Below are positions 8,804 to 18,040 of a DNA stretch of 64,000 bases, one piece after another; position 1 is the stretch's first letter; each line of letters starts with the position of its first letter. Made by a program: the position numbers and the translations under genes. Location: contig NZ_JAJQQS010000004.1 in NCBI RefSeq assembly GCF_021228125.1, forward strand, positions 310,001-374,000, in the 5' to 3' direction. The notes beneath the pieces were generated by a model, which was not told the origin of the DNA, made no database searches, and saw only the letters and a list, made by a program, of their open reading frames with translations. This stretch comes from Streptomyces albireticuli (GTDB lineage: Bacteria; Actinomycetota; Actinomycetes; Streptomycetales; Streptomycetaceae).

Positions 8804-9703
8804 TCAGTTGACGCCCAGGATGTCGACGACGAAGACCACGGCCGAGTCGAACTGCTTCTGCTGCGCCTCGGTCAGCGCGCTCTTCGGCACGACCAGCAGC
8901 ACCCGGCTGCCGACCTTCTTGCCGGCCAGGCCCTCCTGCCAGCCCGGCAGGCTCTTCAGCGCCACCGCCTGCATACCGCTCTGCTGCCAGGTGTTGTCCA
9001 GCGGCTTGCTGTCCTTCCAGAGCACGGCCTCGAAGTGCGTCTGGATGGTGTCGTCCTTGCCGACGGGCTTACCGGTGCCCTCGATGATCGTCTCGGACTG
9101 CACCTTGGAGGGCGCGTCCTTGTCCTTGGGGACCGTCACCGACGGGGCCTTGCCGTCGGTGTTGGTGCCCACCTTCGGCAGGTCCTCGTTCTTCTGCTCG
9201 ACGACCTTGCCCGTCGGCTTGTTCGGCGTGACGCTCTTGAGGTCGACGACGAAGACCAGCGTGGACTTGGGCGGGATCTGCTCGCCCTGGCCCTGCTCGC
9301 CGTAGCCCTTGTCCGGCGGGATGACCAGCTCGACACGGCTGCCGAGCTTCTGGCCCACCAGGCCCTCGTCCCAGCCCTTGACGACCTTGCCGGTGCCGAT
9401 CTCGAAGGTGGCCGGCTGGCCGCGGTCCCAGCTGTTGTCGAAGACCTTGCCGTCCCAGAGCTGGCCCAGGTAGTTGGCCGTCAGGGCGTCGCCCTTCTGG
9501 AGCTTCGCCCCGTCGCCCTCCTTCAGCACCTTGATCTTCAGGTCCTTGGGCGGGTCGCCCTCACCCTTGTCGATCTTGGGCTTCTTGTCGGCCTCCCCGC
9601 TGACGGCGGGCGGCTCACCGGCCTTGCCGGAATCGTCGCTGCCGCACGCCGTAGCGGTGACGAGCAGCAAGGGGGCGATCAACAGGGCTGCGATTCGGCG
9701 CAC
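8804..9703 (-). CDS. Lipoprotein with two FKBP prolyl-isomerase domains
   Basis: The 299-aa protein starts at GTG 9703 (GAGGGA upstream) and has a lipoprotein signal ending VTATAC with Cys 20. Two FKBP-like domains follow: domain 1 (about residues 45-155) with VFDNSWDRGQPATFEIGTGK and the VIPPDKGYGEQGQG flap; domain 2 (about 185-299) is more divergent, with LDNTWQQSG and VLLVVPKSA but no clear aromatic flap, so it may not be catalytic. It should be anchored outside the membrane and assist folding of exported proteins. It is downstream of pafA on the same strand. Confidence 0.92.
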   Translation of the reverse strand: MRRIAALLIAPLLLVTATACGSDDSGKAGEPPAVSGEADKKPKIDKGEGDPPKDLKIKVLKEGDGAKLQKGDALTANYLGQLWDGKVFDNSWDRGQPATFEIGTGKVVKGWDEGLVGQKLGSRVELVIPPDKGYGEQGQGEQIPPKSTLVFVVDLKSVTPNKPTGKVVEQKNEDLPKVGTNTDGKAPSVTVPKDKDAPSKVQSETIIEGTGKPVGKDDTIQTHFEAVLWKDSKPLDNTWQQSGMQAVALKSLPGWQEGLAGKKVGSRVLLVVPKSALTEAQQKQFDSAVVFVVDILGVN

Positions 9704-9807
9704 AGAAATCCCTCAAGACGGGCAGCGGTCGGACACATTCGGACGGGCCAACTCTAACCATGGCACGCAACGGCGGTGGAGCCCCTGCACACCGGCCCCA
9801 CCGCCGT

Positions 9808-9823
9808 CCGCCCGTACGGGCGG
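9808..9823. terminator. 16-nt perfect palindrome downstream of pafA
   Basis: CCGCCCGTACGGGCGG is a perfect palindrome 24 nt past the pafA stop. It can form a short stem and may end the pafA transcript; with no loop it could also be a protein-binding dyad upstream of the FKBP lipoprotein gene. Confidence 0.4.
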
Positions 9824-9847
9824 CACACCGCCCGTGGCACGCCCGGA

Positions 9848-11209
9848 CTACATCCCGGCGATCAGCTTTTCCACCCGGTCGTCCACCGACCGGAAGGGGT
9901 CCTTGCACAACACCGTCCGCTGCGCCTGGTCGTTCAGCTTCAGATGCACCCAGTCGACCGTGAAGTCACGGCGCTGCTCCTGCGCCCGGCGGATGAAGTC
10001 GCCGCGCAGCCGTGCCCGGGTGGTCTGCGGAGGCACCGACTTGCCCTCGAAGATCTTGAGGTCGTTGCACACCCGGGCCGCCCGGCCGCGCTTCTCCAGC
10101 AGGTAGTACAGCCCCCGGCGGCGGTGGATGTCGTGGTACGCCAGATCTATCTGGGCGACCCTCGGATGGGACATGCTGATGTTGTTCTTCGCCCGGTACT
10201 GCTCGATGAGCTGGTACTTCATCACCCAGTCGATCTCCGTGGAGATCCGGTCCAGGTCTTCGTCGCGCACCGCCTCCAGAGTGCGGCCCCACAGCTCCAG
10301 GACCCGCTCCACCGTGCCCGTGCGGATGCCGCGCCGCTCGCAGAAGTCCACGGCCTTCTCGTAGTACTCCTGCTGGATCTCCAGGGCCGAGGCCTCCCGG
10401 CCGCTGGCGAGGCGCACCTTTCGTCTTCCCGTGATGTCGTGGCTGACCTCGCGGATGGCCCGGATCGGGTTCTCCAGGGTCAGGTCCCGCATCACCGTGC
10501 CCGCCTCGATCATGCGCAGCACCAGATCGGTGGCGCCGACCTTGAGCAGCATCGTGGTCTCGGACATGTTCGAGTCGCCGACGATCACGTGCAGCCGGCG
10601 GTACCGCTCGGCGTCGGCGTGCGGCTCGTCCCGGGTGTTGATGATCGGGCGCGAGCGGGTCGTGGCCGAGCTGACGCCCTCCCAGATGTGCTCGGCGCGC
10701 TGACTGACGCAGTAGACCGCCCCGCGCGGGGTCTGGAGGACCTTCCCGGCGCCGCACAGCAGCTGCCGCGTCACCAGGAAGGGGATGAGGATGTCCGCGA
10801 GCCGGGAGAACTCCCCGTGGCGGGCCACCAGGTAGTTCTCGTGGCAGCCGTAGGAGTTCCCCGCGGAGTCGGTGTTGTTCTTGAAGAGATAGACGTCGCC
10901 CGCGATCCCCTCCTCGTGCAGGCGCCGTTCGGCGTCGACGAGCAGGCCCTCGAGAATGCGCTCGCCCGCCTTGTCATGGGTGACCAGCTCGACAACGCTG
11001 TCGCACTCGGGAGTTGCGTATTCCGGGTGCGAACCCACGTCGAGGTAGAGCCGGGCACCGTTGCGCAGGAAGACGTTGCTGCTGCGCCCCCAGGAAACGA
11101 CACGGCGGAAGAGGTAGCGCGCCACTTCGTCAGGCGACAGCCGGCGCTGTCCCCTGAAGGTGCACGTGACGCCGTACTCGTTCTCCAGCCCGAAAATGCG
11201 GCGGTCCAT
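9848..11209 (-). CDS. pafA: Pup--protein ligase PafA
   Basis: The 453-aa enzyme joins the C-terminal glutamate of Pup to lysine side chains of target proteins, with ATP. It belongs to the glutamine synthetase-like superfamily. Seen: FGLENEYG at residues 6-13, supplying metal-binding Glu 9 and Glu 11, and [16 protein letters not shown] with the candidate catalytic base Asp 57. It lacks the 30-40 residue insertion found in the Dop paralogue at 16211-17722. The start is ATG 11209, giving the conserved N terminus. The MFS gene stop is 9 nt upstream on the same strand. Length is normal. Confidence 0.97.
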   Translation of the reverse strand: MDRRIFGLENEYGVTCTFRGQRRLSPDEVARYLFRRVVSWGRSSNVFLRNGARLYLDVGSHPEYATPECDSVVELVTHDKAGERILEGLLVDAERRLHEEGIAGDVYLFKNNTDSAGNSYGCHENYLVARHGEFSRLADILIPFLVTRQLLCGAGKVLQTPRGAVYCVSQRAEHIWEGVSSATTRSRPIINTRDEPHADAERYRRLHVIVGDSNMSETTMLLKVGATDLVLRMIEAGTVMRDLTLENPIRAIREVSHDITGRRKVRLASGREASALEIQQEYYEKAVDFCERRGIRTGTVERVLELWGRTLEAVRDEDLDRISTEIDWVMKYQLIEQYRAKNNISMSHPRVAQIDLAYHDIHRRRGLYYLLEKRGRAARVCNDLKIFEGKSVPPQTTRARLRGDFIRRAQEQRRDFTVDWVHLKLNDQAQRTVLCKDPFRSVDDRVEKLIAGM

Positions 11210-11218
11210 GCCTGAACA

Positions 11219-12487
11219 TTACGCCTGAACCCCTGCGCTGAAACCGGGTTCGACAGCACCGTTCCGATCATTTTCCGACCGCGCCACGACCGTCCCCGAG
11301 GTTTCGGGAGCGCGCAGCGAGCGGTGGGCCGCCAGAAGGACCAGCAGGGCGGTGGCACCGCTGCCGACGGCGACCACGAATCCCGCCGTCGCGCCGCCGT
11401 ATTCGACCGCGGGGCCGACGAAGGCGGTGCCGATGGCGGCGCCGACGCCGAAGGACGTCACCAGCCAGGAGAACGCCTCCGTGACGGTGCCGCGCGGGGC
11501 GTGCCGGTCCACGACGACGAACGCGCAGGCCAGCGCGGGAGCCAGGAAGAGGCCGGCCACACCGGCCAGGATCGTCATGGCGACGACGCCCGGGACCAGC
11601 AGCAGCGGAACATAGCCGACGGCCAGGCCCGCCACGAGCACCCGCAGCCGCTGCTCCGGCGTGCCCGCCCACTGCCGGGCACCGTAGATCGAACCGCCGA
11701 TGAGGGCACCGACGCCGAGGGCCGAGAGGAGGTAGCTGGCGACGCCGCCGCCACCGTGGTCGTCGCCGTAGGCCACCGCGGCCACGGCGATCGAGCCCAG
11801 GGCCGAGCCGATGAAGAAGAACGCGCCGAGGAGCACCAGCAGCCCGCGGGAGCGCAGCGCGCCCAGCCAGTGCGCCTCACGGGCCTCGCTGCGCCACTTC
11901 CGCGAAGGCGGGGAGGTGACGACCGCGAGCGCGCCGAGGAGACCCAGGATGTTGAGGACGAACAGCGCGCCGGCCTCGGACCAGAACGCCACGATCCGCA
12001 TGACGATCAGCGGACCGACCACGTAGATCAGTTCCTGGGCGATCGCGTCGAGGGAGTACGCGGCGTGGATGTCGTCCTCGCTCTTGAGGACGGAGGGCCA
12101 CAGGGCGCGCAGCCCGCCCTCCAGCGGCGGCGTGAAGAAGCCGGCCACGACCATGGCGACGTAGGACAGGGGCAGCGGGTCCAGTCCGACCACGGTGAAC
12201 AGCGTCATGCCGAGGGCGGCCAGGACGGCCGAGGGCAGGATCACGCGCGGCTGGCCGTACATGTCGACGGCCCGGCCGAGCAGCGGCTGGCCGAAGGCGT
12301 TGGCCACGCCGTAGACGGCGGAGAGCGCTCCGGCGAGGGTGTAGCTGCCGCCCTCGGCGCGGACGAAGAGCACGATCGCCAGCGCGGCGGTCGCGTTGGG
12401 CAGGCGGCCCACGAGGGTGCCGGTCAGCAACCGTGCCGCATGCTTCGTTCTGAGCATCTCGACATAACCGCCACCCGCCGACGCCAT
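11219..12487 (-). CDS. Major facilitator superfamily transporter
   Basis: The 422-aa membrane protein has about 12 hydrophobic helices, with a loop GRAVDMYGQPRV between helices 2 and 3 that fits the MFS loop A signature, and a central cytoplasmic loop (SRKWRSEAREAH). The substrate is unknown. The start ATG 12487 is preceded by GAAAGGCGG; the frame is open further upstream, but that part is antisense to the lacI gene and is not membrane-like. It is divergent from a LacI-family gene, with an operator-like dyad between them, so that regulator probably controls it. Confidence 0.9.
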   Translation of the reverse strand: MASAGGGYVEMLRTKHAARLLTGTLVGRLPNATAALAIVLFVRAEGGSYTLAGALSAVYGVANAFGQPLLGRAVDMYGQPRVILPSAVLAALGMTLFTVVGLDPLPLSYVAMVVAGFFTPPLEGGLRALWPSVLKSEDDIHAAYSLDAIAQELIYVVGPLIVMRIVAFWSEAGALFVLNILGLLGALAVVTSPPSRKWRSEAREAHWLGALRSRGLLVLLGAFFFIGSALGSIAVAAVAYGDDHGGGGVASYLLSALGVGALIGGSIYGARQWAGTPEQRLRVLVAGLAVGYVPLLLVPGVVAMTILAGVAGLFLAPALACAFVVVDRHAPRGTVTEAFSWLVTSFGVGAAIGTAFVGPAVEYGGATAGFVVAVGSGATALLVLLAAHRSLRAPETSGTVVARSENDRNGAVEPGFSAGVQA

Positions 12488-12537
12488 GGTCCGCCTTTCG
12501 TTCGACCGGGTCGTTTTCGACCGAGCCAGTCCGGTTT

Positions 12538-12564
12538 TACGTATAACTAGAGACGTTATACGTA
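12538..12564. promoter_or_regulatory. Perfect inverted repeat, probable LacI-family operator
   Basis: Arms TACGTATAAC (12538-12547) and GTTATACGTA (12555-12564) are perfect inverted repeats separated by 7 nt. This AT-rich dyad sits between the divergent MFS and LacI-family genes in very GC-rich surroundings and covers the only promoter-like sequence there. Binding by the adjacent regulator, controlling both genes, is inferred. Confidence 0.8.
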
Positions 12565-12620
12565 CCATGGCCGCAGCCCACGGGTCCAACCCTGTGGGCG
12601 GGCGATCGGGGAGACAGCCA

Positions 12621-13781
12621 GTGACCAGGCCAGTGACCAGCACGGACGGCAACGACGAGGCCCAGGGGGAGCACGGGGGCCAGGCGGAGGGGACCGCCGT
12701 CCCGGCGGGGACCGGTCCGCGGGAGCGGCCCGAGGCCGCTCCCGGAAGCCGCTGGCCCAGCATCCGCGGACCCCGCACCGGGGCCCGCGCCACCAGCCGG
12801 GACGTCGCCCGGGTCGCGGGCGTCTCGCAGGCCACCGTCTCCCTCGTCATGGGCGAGAAGTGGCGCGGCCGCGTCTCGGAGCGCACCGCCGACTCGGTAC
12901 GCTCCGCCGCGCGCAGCCTGGGCTACCGGCCCAATCTCGCGGCCCGGAACCTGCGCCTCGGCCGCACCCGCACCGCGCTGCTGGTCGTGCCCGCGCTCAC
13001 CAACGAATTCTTCGCCCGCGTCTACACCGGGGCCGCCCGGGTGGCCGCCGAGCAGGGCATCGGGGTGGTCCTCTACCCCTCCCCCGAGGGCGTCGGCCCG
13101 GCCCGTGACCCCTTCGCCTCCGCCCGCGCCACGCTGGACGGGGTGATCGCCTCCTCCATGGCGGCGGAGGCACTGGCCGCGCTGCGCGAGGGCGGGCTGC
13201 CGCTGGTCATGCTCGACAGCGACCCGGAGCGCGCGGAGGCCGCCACGACCGTCAACCTCGACCTCGCGGACGGCATGCGCCAGGTCGCCGGGCACCTGCT
13301 CGCCCTGGGCCACCGCCGCTTCGTCCACCTCGCGGCGGACATCGACTCCTGGACCTTCCGGGTGCGGGCCGCGGCCCTCGCCGAGGCGCTGCGAGGGACG
13401 CCCGGCACGGAGCTGAGCGTGGTGCGCGCCCCGCTGACCGTCGCCGACGGCCTCCGCGCCGCCGAGCACGCCCTCACCCGGCCGGGGCCCCGGCCGACCG
13501 CGCTGATCTGCGACGACGACGTCCTCGCCGCGGGCACCTGCAAAGCCGCCCGACGGCTGGGCCTCAGGGTGCCGGACGACCTGTCGGTGACCGGCTTCGA
13601 CGACCTGTCCCTGGCCACGGCGGTCGAACCGGAGCTCACGACCGTCCGGCTGCCGGCCGAGGAGGTGGGCGAGGCGGGCATGCGGGCGCTGATGGGGGTG
13701 CTGGACGGCGGACCGGTCGCGCCCCGGCTGCTCCCGGTGGAACTCGTCGTCCGGGGTACGACGACGGTGGCCGGGGGCTGA
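12621..13781 (+). CDS. LacI-family transcriptional regulator
   Basis: The 386-aa protein starts at GTG 12621 behind GGGGAG. An ATG at 12567 is in frame but abuts the operator dyad and has no ribosome site. Residues 1-55 are a low-complexity Gly/Glu/Pro extension, longer than usual in the family. The HTH (residues 58-80, SRDVARVAGVSQATVSLVMG) and hinge (YRPNLAARNLRLGRT) follow, then a periplasmic-binding-protein-like effector domain (LTNEFFARVYTGAARVA ... FDDLSLATAVEPELTTVRLP). It should repress the divergent MFS gene and itself; the ligand, probably a sugar-like molecule, is unknown. Confidence 0.92.
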   Translation: MTRPVTSTDGNDEAQGEHGGQAEGTAVPAGTGPRERPEAAPGSRWPSIRGPRTGARATSRDVARVAGVSQATVSLVMGEKWRGRVSERTADSVRSAARSLGYRPNLAARNLRLGRTRTALLVVPALTNEFFARVYTGAARVAAEQGIGVVLYPSPEGVGPARDPFASARATLDGVIASSMAAEALAALREGGLPLVMLDSDPERAEAATTVNLDLADGMRQVAGHLLALGHRRFVHLAADIDSWTFRVRAAALAEALRGTPGTELSVVRAPLTVADGLRAAEHALTRPGPRPTALICDDDVLAAGTCKAARRLGLRVPDDLSVTGFDDLSLATAVEPELTTVRLPAEEVGEAGMRALMGVLDGGPVAPRLLPVELVVRGTTTVAGG

Positions 13782-13814
13782 CGGCCCCCGGGCCGCTTCC
13801 GTGCCGCGCGCGAT

Positions 13815-13867
13815 GCCCTTGAGCGCCGGGCGGGCCGGGAATTCCGGCCCGCCCGGCGCTCAAGGGC
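13815..13867. terminator. Perfect 24-bp hairpin, bidirectional terminator
   Basis: Bases 13815-13838 pair perfectly with 13844-13867 around a GAATT loop. It lies between the convergent lacI-type gene (ends 13781) and prcA (ends 13906) and can terminate both. Its CTTGAGCGCCGG-type arm resembles a hairpin family seen repeatedly at Streptomyces gene ends (from memory). Confidence 0.9.
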
Positions 13868-13905
13868 GGCCGTGATCCGGGGCGAGGGCCCCGGAGACCC
13901 GGGGC

Positions 13906-14679
13906 TCAGTCCTCCGAGGTCTCCGAACCCCCGGCCGACTCGTCCTGCTCCTCCGGCTCGTCCGCCGCGGAGGCTCCGCCGGCGCCTTCCAGCAGGCGCG
14001 ACAGCTGCCGTCCGAGCAACCGCTTGAACTTCCGCTGCTGCGGCCGCGTACGGTCCAGGACCGCGACCTCCAGCTGCTCCGCCGTCAGCGTGCGCTCCCC
14101 GCCGTTGTTGTCCCGGGTGAGGGACTCGACGGCGAGCCTGAGCGCCTCGGAGAGGGTCATCCCGTCCCGGTGGCGCTGGTCGAGATAGCTGCTGATCTGG
14201 TCGGCGTTGCCACCGACCGCGACGGAGCCGTGCTCGTCGACGATGGAGCCGTCGTGCGGCAGGCGGTAGATCTGGTCGTTCTCGGGGCCGGCCCCGACCT
14301 CGGCGACGATCAGCTCGACCTCGTACGGCTTCTCACCGGCGCTGGAGAAGATGTTGCCCAGGGTCTGGGCGTAGACGTTGGCAAGGCCGCGGGCCGTGAC
14401 GTCGTCCCGGTCGTAGGTGTAGCCCCGCAGGTCGGCGTAGCGGACGCCGCCGATGCGGAGGTTCTCGAATTCGTTGTACTTCCCGACCGCGGCGAAGGCG
14501 ATCCGGTCGTAGATCTCGCTGACCTTGTGGAGCGCGCGGGACGGGTTCTCGGCGACGAAGACAACGCCGTCGGTGTACTGGAGCACGACGACGCTCCGGC
14601 CGCGCGCGATGCCCTTGCGGGCGTACTCGGCGCGGTCGGCCATGGCCTGCTGGGGGGAGACGTAGAACGGCGTCGACAC
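13906..14679 (-). CDS. prcA: 20S proteasome alpha subunit
   Basis: The 257-aa protein forms the outer heptameric rings of the proteasome core and gates entry. Seen: the N-terminal gate segment [20 protein letters not shown], then [26 protein letters not shown], the alpha-subunit strand pattern without an N-terminal catalytic Thr. The C-terminal 40 residues are Gly/Glu/Asp-rich and probably disordered. The start is GTG 14679 with AAGGGA upstream. It follows prcB by 36 nt and is cotranscribed with it. The exposed pockets between alpha subunits should bind the C-terminal tail of Arc. Confidence 0.97.
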   Translation of the reverse strand: MSTPFYVSPQQAMADRAEYARKGIARGRSVVVLQYTDGVVFVAENPSRALHKVSEIYDRIAFAAVGKYNEFENLRIGGVRYADLRGYTYDRDDVTARGLANVYAQTLGNIFSSAGEKPYEVELIVAEVGAGPENDQIYRLPHDGSIVDEHGSVAVGGNADQISSYLDQRHRDGMTLSEALRLAVESLTRDNNGGERTLTAEQLEVAVLDRTRPQQRKFKRLLGRQLSRLLEGAGGASAADEPEEQDESAGGSETSED

Positions 14680-14715
14680 CGGCTATCCGTCCCTTTCTGT
14701 CAGTGGCGGGTGCAT

Positions 14716-15561
14716 TCAGAGGAGCGCGGCTCGGGGACCGTCCGGCTCCTCCAGCCGGCGGTCGTGGATCGCGCGGACGACCTCCGAGCACTCGGCCTCG
14801 GTCAGCTTCCGGAAGCCCTCGTCGGTGATGACGGTGACGATCGGATAGATCCTGCGGGCGAGGTCCGGTCCGCCGGTCGCGGAGTCGTCGTCGGCGGCGT
14901 CGTAGAGCGCCTGGACGACGAGCGTGGTGGTCTGACTCTCCGTCAAGTCCGGGCGGAAGAGCTTCTTGAACGAGCCCCGGGCGAAGACCGACCCGGAGCC
15001 GGTGGCCGCGAAGCCGTGCTCCTCCGAGCGGCCGCCGGTCACGTCGTAGGAGAAGATGCGGCCCTTCTGCCGGTCGACGTCCCAGCCCGCGAAGAGCGGC
15101 ACCACGGCGAGGCCCTGCATGGCCATGCCGAGGTTGCTGCGGATCATCGTGGACAGCCGGTTCGCCTTGCCCTCCAGGGACAGCTGCACCCCTTCGACCT
15201 TCTCGAAGTGCTCCAGTTCCAGCTGGAAGAGCTTGACCATCTCGACGGCCAGCCCGGCCGTGCCGGCGATGCCGACCGCGGAGTACTCGTCGGCCGGGAA
15301 GACCTTCTCGATGTCGCGCTGCGCGATGACATTGCCCATCGTCGCCCGCCGGTCACCGGCGAGCACCACGCCGCCGGGGAACGAGGCCGCGACGATCGTC
15401 GTACCGTGCGGGATCTCGACGGCGCCCTGCACCGGGGGCAGCGCGCGGTTGCCCGGCAGCAGCTCCGGCGCGTGGGAGCCGAGGAAATCCATGAACGACG
15501 AGGAGCCGGGTGTCAGGAAGGCAGCTGGTAGACGCCCGGTGCTACGAGTGTTGGCTTCCAC
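14716..15561 (-). CDS. prcB: 20S proteasome beta subunit (catalytic)
   Basis: The 281-aa precursor starts at GTG 15561 behind GGAAGGA. A propeptide of about 53 residues ends at ...IPHG; autocleavage exposes Thr 54 of [19 protein letters not shown], the N-terminal nucleophile. The Asp and Lys-type active-site neighbours of beta subunits are in place (GDRRATMGN). Seven subunits form each inner ring, giving the peptidase chamber for pupylated proteins. It is the first gene of prcB-prcA; pup lies upstream, separated by 237 nt that hold a perfect palindrome. Confidence 0.97.
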   Translation of the reverse strand: MEANTRSTGRLPAAFLTPGSSSFMDFLGSHAPELLPGNRALPPVQGAVEIPHGTTIVAASFPGGVVLAGDRRATMGNVIAQRDIEKVFPADEYSAVGIAGTAGLAVEMVKLFQLELEHFEKVEGVQLSLEGKANRLSTMIRSNLGMAMQGLAVVPLFAGWDVDRQKGRIFSYDVTGGRSEEHGFAATGSGSVFARGSFKKLFRPDLTESQTTTLVVQALYDAADDDSATGGPDLARRIYPIVTVITDEGFRKLTEAECSEVVRAIHDRRLEEPDGPRAALL

Positions 15562-15742
15562 ACGTTTCCTTCCAGATATGCGGCGGCCCGCCCTTCGCGT
15601 CCGCCCGATCCATGAACTGCCCCCGGCGCCGCGTCGCGGCCGGGGCACCGTACGCGAGGGACCTTACCCGTCCCATGATCGTGATAGATATCCCCGGACG
15701 GAGCAGCGGGACGGATCACGCGTGCCCTGCCCACGCGCCCCG

Positions 15743-15760
15743 CCGGGCCGTACGGCCCGG
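15743..15760. terminator. 18-nt perfect palindrome between pup and prcB
   Basis: CCGGGCCGTACGGCCCGG is a perfect palindrome 39 nt beyond the pup stop codon on the minus strand and about 180 nt before the prcB start. It may partially terminate the pup message and set a higher pup-to-proteasome ratio. The rest of 15562-15798 shows no convincing gene. Confidence 0.5.
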
Positions 15761-15798
15761 CCCCGTCCGGCGGCCCCGCCCGCGGTGCCGGCGGCGGG

Positions 15799-16017
15799 CT
15801 ACTCGCCGCCCTTCTGGACGAAGGAGCGCACGAAATCCTCGGCGTTCTCCTCGAGGACGTCGTCGATCTCGTCCAGCACGGAGTCGACGTCGTCGGAGAG
15901 CTTCTCCTGCCGTTCCTTGAGGTCTTCCGAAACCTGCGCGTCCTGCGCCTGCTCCTCCACGTCCTCCGTGGATCGCGTGGCCTTCTGCTGCCCGCCGCCG
16001 GTGTCCTTGGTCGCCAT
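15799..16017 (-). CDS. pup: Prokaryotic ubiquitin-like protein Pup
   Basis: The 72-aa, highly charged, largely disordered tag starts at ATG 16017 behind a GGTGAGGG ribosome site. The N-terminal half (MATKDTGGGQQKATRSTEDV) is the unfolding-initiation part; residues about 30-65 form the helix that binds the Arc coiled coil. It ends KGGE, so the C-terminal residue is already glutamate and ready for ligation, unlike mycobacterial Pup, which ends in Gln and must be deamidated by Dop. It lies between dop and prcB on the minus strand. Confidence 0.97.
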   Translation of the reverse strand: MATKDTGGGQQKATRSTEDVEEQAQDAQVSEDLKERQEKLSDDVDSVLDEIDDVLEENAEDFVRSFVQKGGE

Positions 16018-16035
16018 ATCCCTCACCCCGCTCGG

Positions 16036-16085
16036 TTCGACGTACAAGATCAGAGGTACTTCGACGTACTCGGCCGTACAAGATC
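16036..16085 (-). repeat. Direct repeats in the pup upstream region
   Basis: TTCGACGTAC occurs at 16036-16045 and 16060-16069, and GTACAAGATC at 16042-16051 and 16076-16085. The copies lie 19-68 nt upstream of the pup start in an otherwise non-coding 193-nt gap after dop. They may be regulatory half-sites for a pup promoter; no clear -10/-35 pair is seen. Confidence 0.4.
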
Positions 16086-16210
16086 CGACCCTACAAGCAG
16101 GGTCCGACATCGGCCCCGTACTTGCTACAACGTCCCGGAACCACCGTGATGATTCCCTGAACGCAGCCCTCTCAGACCCCACCGGCGGCCCCGGCCGGAA
16201 GGGACGTCGC

Positions 16211-17722
16211 TCAGCCTCCCGACAGCACCCGGACCAGGTCCTCGGCGGTGCGACAGCGATCGAGGAGCTCCTTGACGTGGTTGCGGGTACCGCGTAGCGG
16301 CTCCAGGGTGGGCACCCGTTGCAGGGAGTCACGGCCCGGCAGGTCGAAGATCACGGAGTCCCAGGAGGCCGCGGCCACGTCGTCCGCGTACTGCTCCAGG
16401 CAGCGGCCGCGGAAGTACGCGCGGGTGTCCTCCGGCGGCGCCGTGCGGGCCCGCTCCACCTCGGGCTCCTCCAGGAGCCGCTTCATCCTGCCGCGGGCCA
16501 CGAGGCGGTTGTAGAGGCCCTTGTCCGGGCGTACGTCCGCGTACTGGAGGTCGACGAGGTGCAGCCGGGCCGCGTCCCAGTCCAGGCCGTCGCGGCGGCG
16601 GTAGCCCTCCAGGAGCTCGCGCTTGGCCACCCAGTCCAGCTCCCCCGCGAGGCTCATCGGGTCGTGCTCCAGCCGCCCCAGGACGTCCTCCCAGCGGGCC
16701 AGGACGTCCTTGGTCTGCTCGTCCGCGTCGGCGCCGAAGCGGTCCTCCACGTACTTGCGGGCCAGCTCGAAGTACTCCATCTGAAGCTGCACGGCCGTGA
16801 GCGTCCGTCCGCTACGGAGCGTGATGAGGCGCTTGAGCGTGGGGTCGTGGCTGACCTGGTGGAGCGTGCGGACCGGCTGCTCCACGGCGAGGTCGGAGGC
16901 GATGAAGCCGTCCTCGATCATGGAGAGCACCAGGGCCGTGGTGCCCAGCTTCAGATAGGTGGAGATCTCCGAGAGGTTCGCGTCCCCGATGATCACATGG
17001 AGCCGGCGGTACTTCTCGGCGTCCGCGTGGGGCTCGTCCCGGGTGTTGATGATCGGCCGCTTGAGGGTGGTCTCCAGGCCGACCTCGACCTCGAAGTAGT
17101 CGGCGCGCTGGCTGAGCTGGAAGCCGTGCTCGTGGCCGTCCTGGCCGACGCCCACCCGGCCGGCGCCGGTGACCACCTGCCGGCAGACGAAGAAGGGCGT
17201 GAGGTGGCGCACGATGTCCGAGAAGGGGGTCTCCCGCTTCATCAGGTAGTTCTCGTGGGTGCCGTAGGACGCGCCCTTGTTGTCGGTGTTGTTCTTGTAG
17301 AGGTGGATCGGCTGGGCTCCGGGCAGCTGGGCGGCGCGCTCGGCGGCCTCCGCCATGATCCGCTCCCCCGCCTTGTCCCAGAGGACAGCGTCGCGGGGGT
17401 TGGTGATCTCGGGGGAGCTGTACTCGGGGTGCGCGTGGTCGACGTACAGCCGCGCGCCGTTGGTGAGGATGACATTGGCCAGGCCGATGTCCTCGTCCGT
17501 GAGCTGGCTGGAGTCGGCGGCCTCACGGGCGAGGTCGAAGCCACGGGCGTCCCGCAGCGGGTTCTCCTCCTCGAAGTCCCAGCGGGCTCGCCGCGCCCGG
17601 TGCATCGCCGCCGCGTAGGCGTTGACGATCTGGGACGAGGTGAGCATGGCATTGGCGTTCGGGTGACCGGGGACGGAGATCCCGTACTCCGTCTCAATGC
17701 CCATTACTCGCCGTACGGTCAT
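16211..17722 (-). CDS. dop: Depupylase/deamidase Dop
   Basis: The 503-aa PafA paralogue cleaves the isopeptide bond between Pup and substrate lysines, and in species with Gln-ended Pup it deamidates that residue. Seen: GIETEYG at residues 8-14 (metal and ATP site), a Dop-type insertion at about 42-80 ([20 protein letters not shown]), and [15 protein letters not shown] with Asp 95, the residue equivalent to the proposed nucleophile/base of Dop. Because Pup here ends in Glu, depupylation is its probable main role. The start ATG gives [14 protein letters not shown]. Downstream, pup follows after 193 nt. Confidence 0.97.
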   Translation of the reverse strand: MTVRRVMGIETEYGISVPGHPNANAMLTSSQIVNAYAAAMHRARRARWDFEEENPLRDARGFDLAREAADSSQLTDEDIGLANVILTNGARLYVDHAHPEYSSPEITNPRDAVLWDKAGERIMAEAAERAAQLPGAQPIHLYKNNTDNKGASYGTHENYLMKRETPFSDIVRHLTPFFVCRQVVTGAGRVGVGQDGHEHGFQLSQRADYFEVEVGLETTLKRPIINTRDEPHADAEKYRRLHVIIGDANLSEISTYLKLGTTALVLSMIEDGFIASDLAVEQPVRTLHQVSHDPTLKRLITLRSGRTLTAVQLQMEYFELARKYVEDRFGADADEQTKDVLARWEDVLGRLEHDPMSLAGELDWVAKRELLEGYRRRDGLDWDAARLHLVDLQYADVRPDKGLYNRLVARGRMKRLLEEPEVERARTAPPEDTRAYFRGRCLEQYADDVAAASWDSVIFDLPGRDSLQRVPTLEPLRGTRNHVKELLDRCRTAEDLVRVLSGG

Positions 17723-18040
17723 GCGGCCCTCCTTGCCCGGCGCCGCCCCCTGGTGGGGTCGGCGCTCAAGTACCGCCGCGCGTCCGCTCGCTGTGCGGCC
17801 CCCGATCCCGCGCTGCGCGTCGCGGCGGTATCGAAGAGCCTAGAACGGCTTTGCGGCGGTGGGGAGATCATTACAGTCATTGCTCCGGTTCGTGCCGTAC
17901 CAGGGCGATCGATGTCCCCGTGGCGAAATCCTGGCGGAAACATGGCCGGGATCCCGGGAAAAACACGTCCGGCCGCGGACGCCCCGGGCGTCCCCCCGCC
18001 GGGGCGGGAAGGACAGGGCATCCGCGGCCGGACGAGGCGC
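17723..18040. other. Intergenic region between arc and dop
   Basis: These 318 nt hold no convincing coding sequence; the open frames there are Arg/Ser/Pro-rich and lack a ribosome site. The part next to arc carries the hairpin described at 17966-18034; the part next to dop should carry the dop promoter, but no clear hexamer pair was identified. Confidence 0.6.
17966..18034. terminator. Compound hairpin terminator of arc
   Basis: A 14-bp outer stem (17966-17979 with 18021-18034) encloses shorter GC stems, including GGACGCC-type and CCCCGCCGGGG pairs. It begins 7 nt after the stop codon of arc on the minus strand. Confidence 0.7.

Noticed and set aside
15513..15734. Minus-strand 73-codon frame between pup and prcB
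   Set aside because: It overlaps the prcB start in another frame and has no conserved features; prcB with GGAAGGA/GTG is the supported gene.
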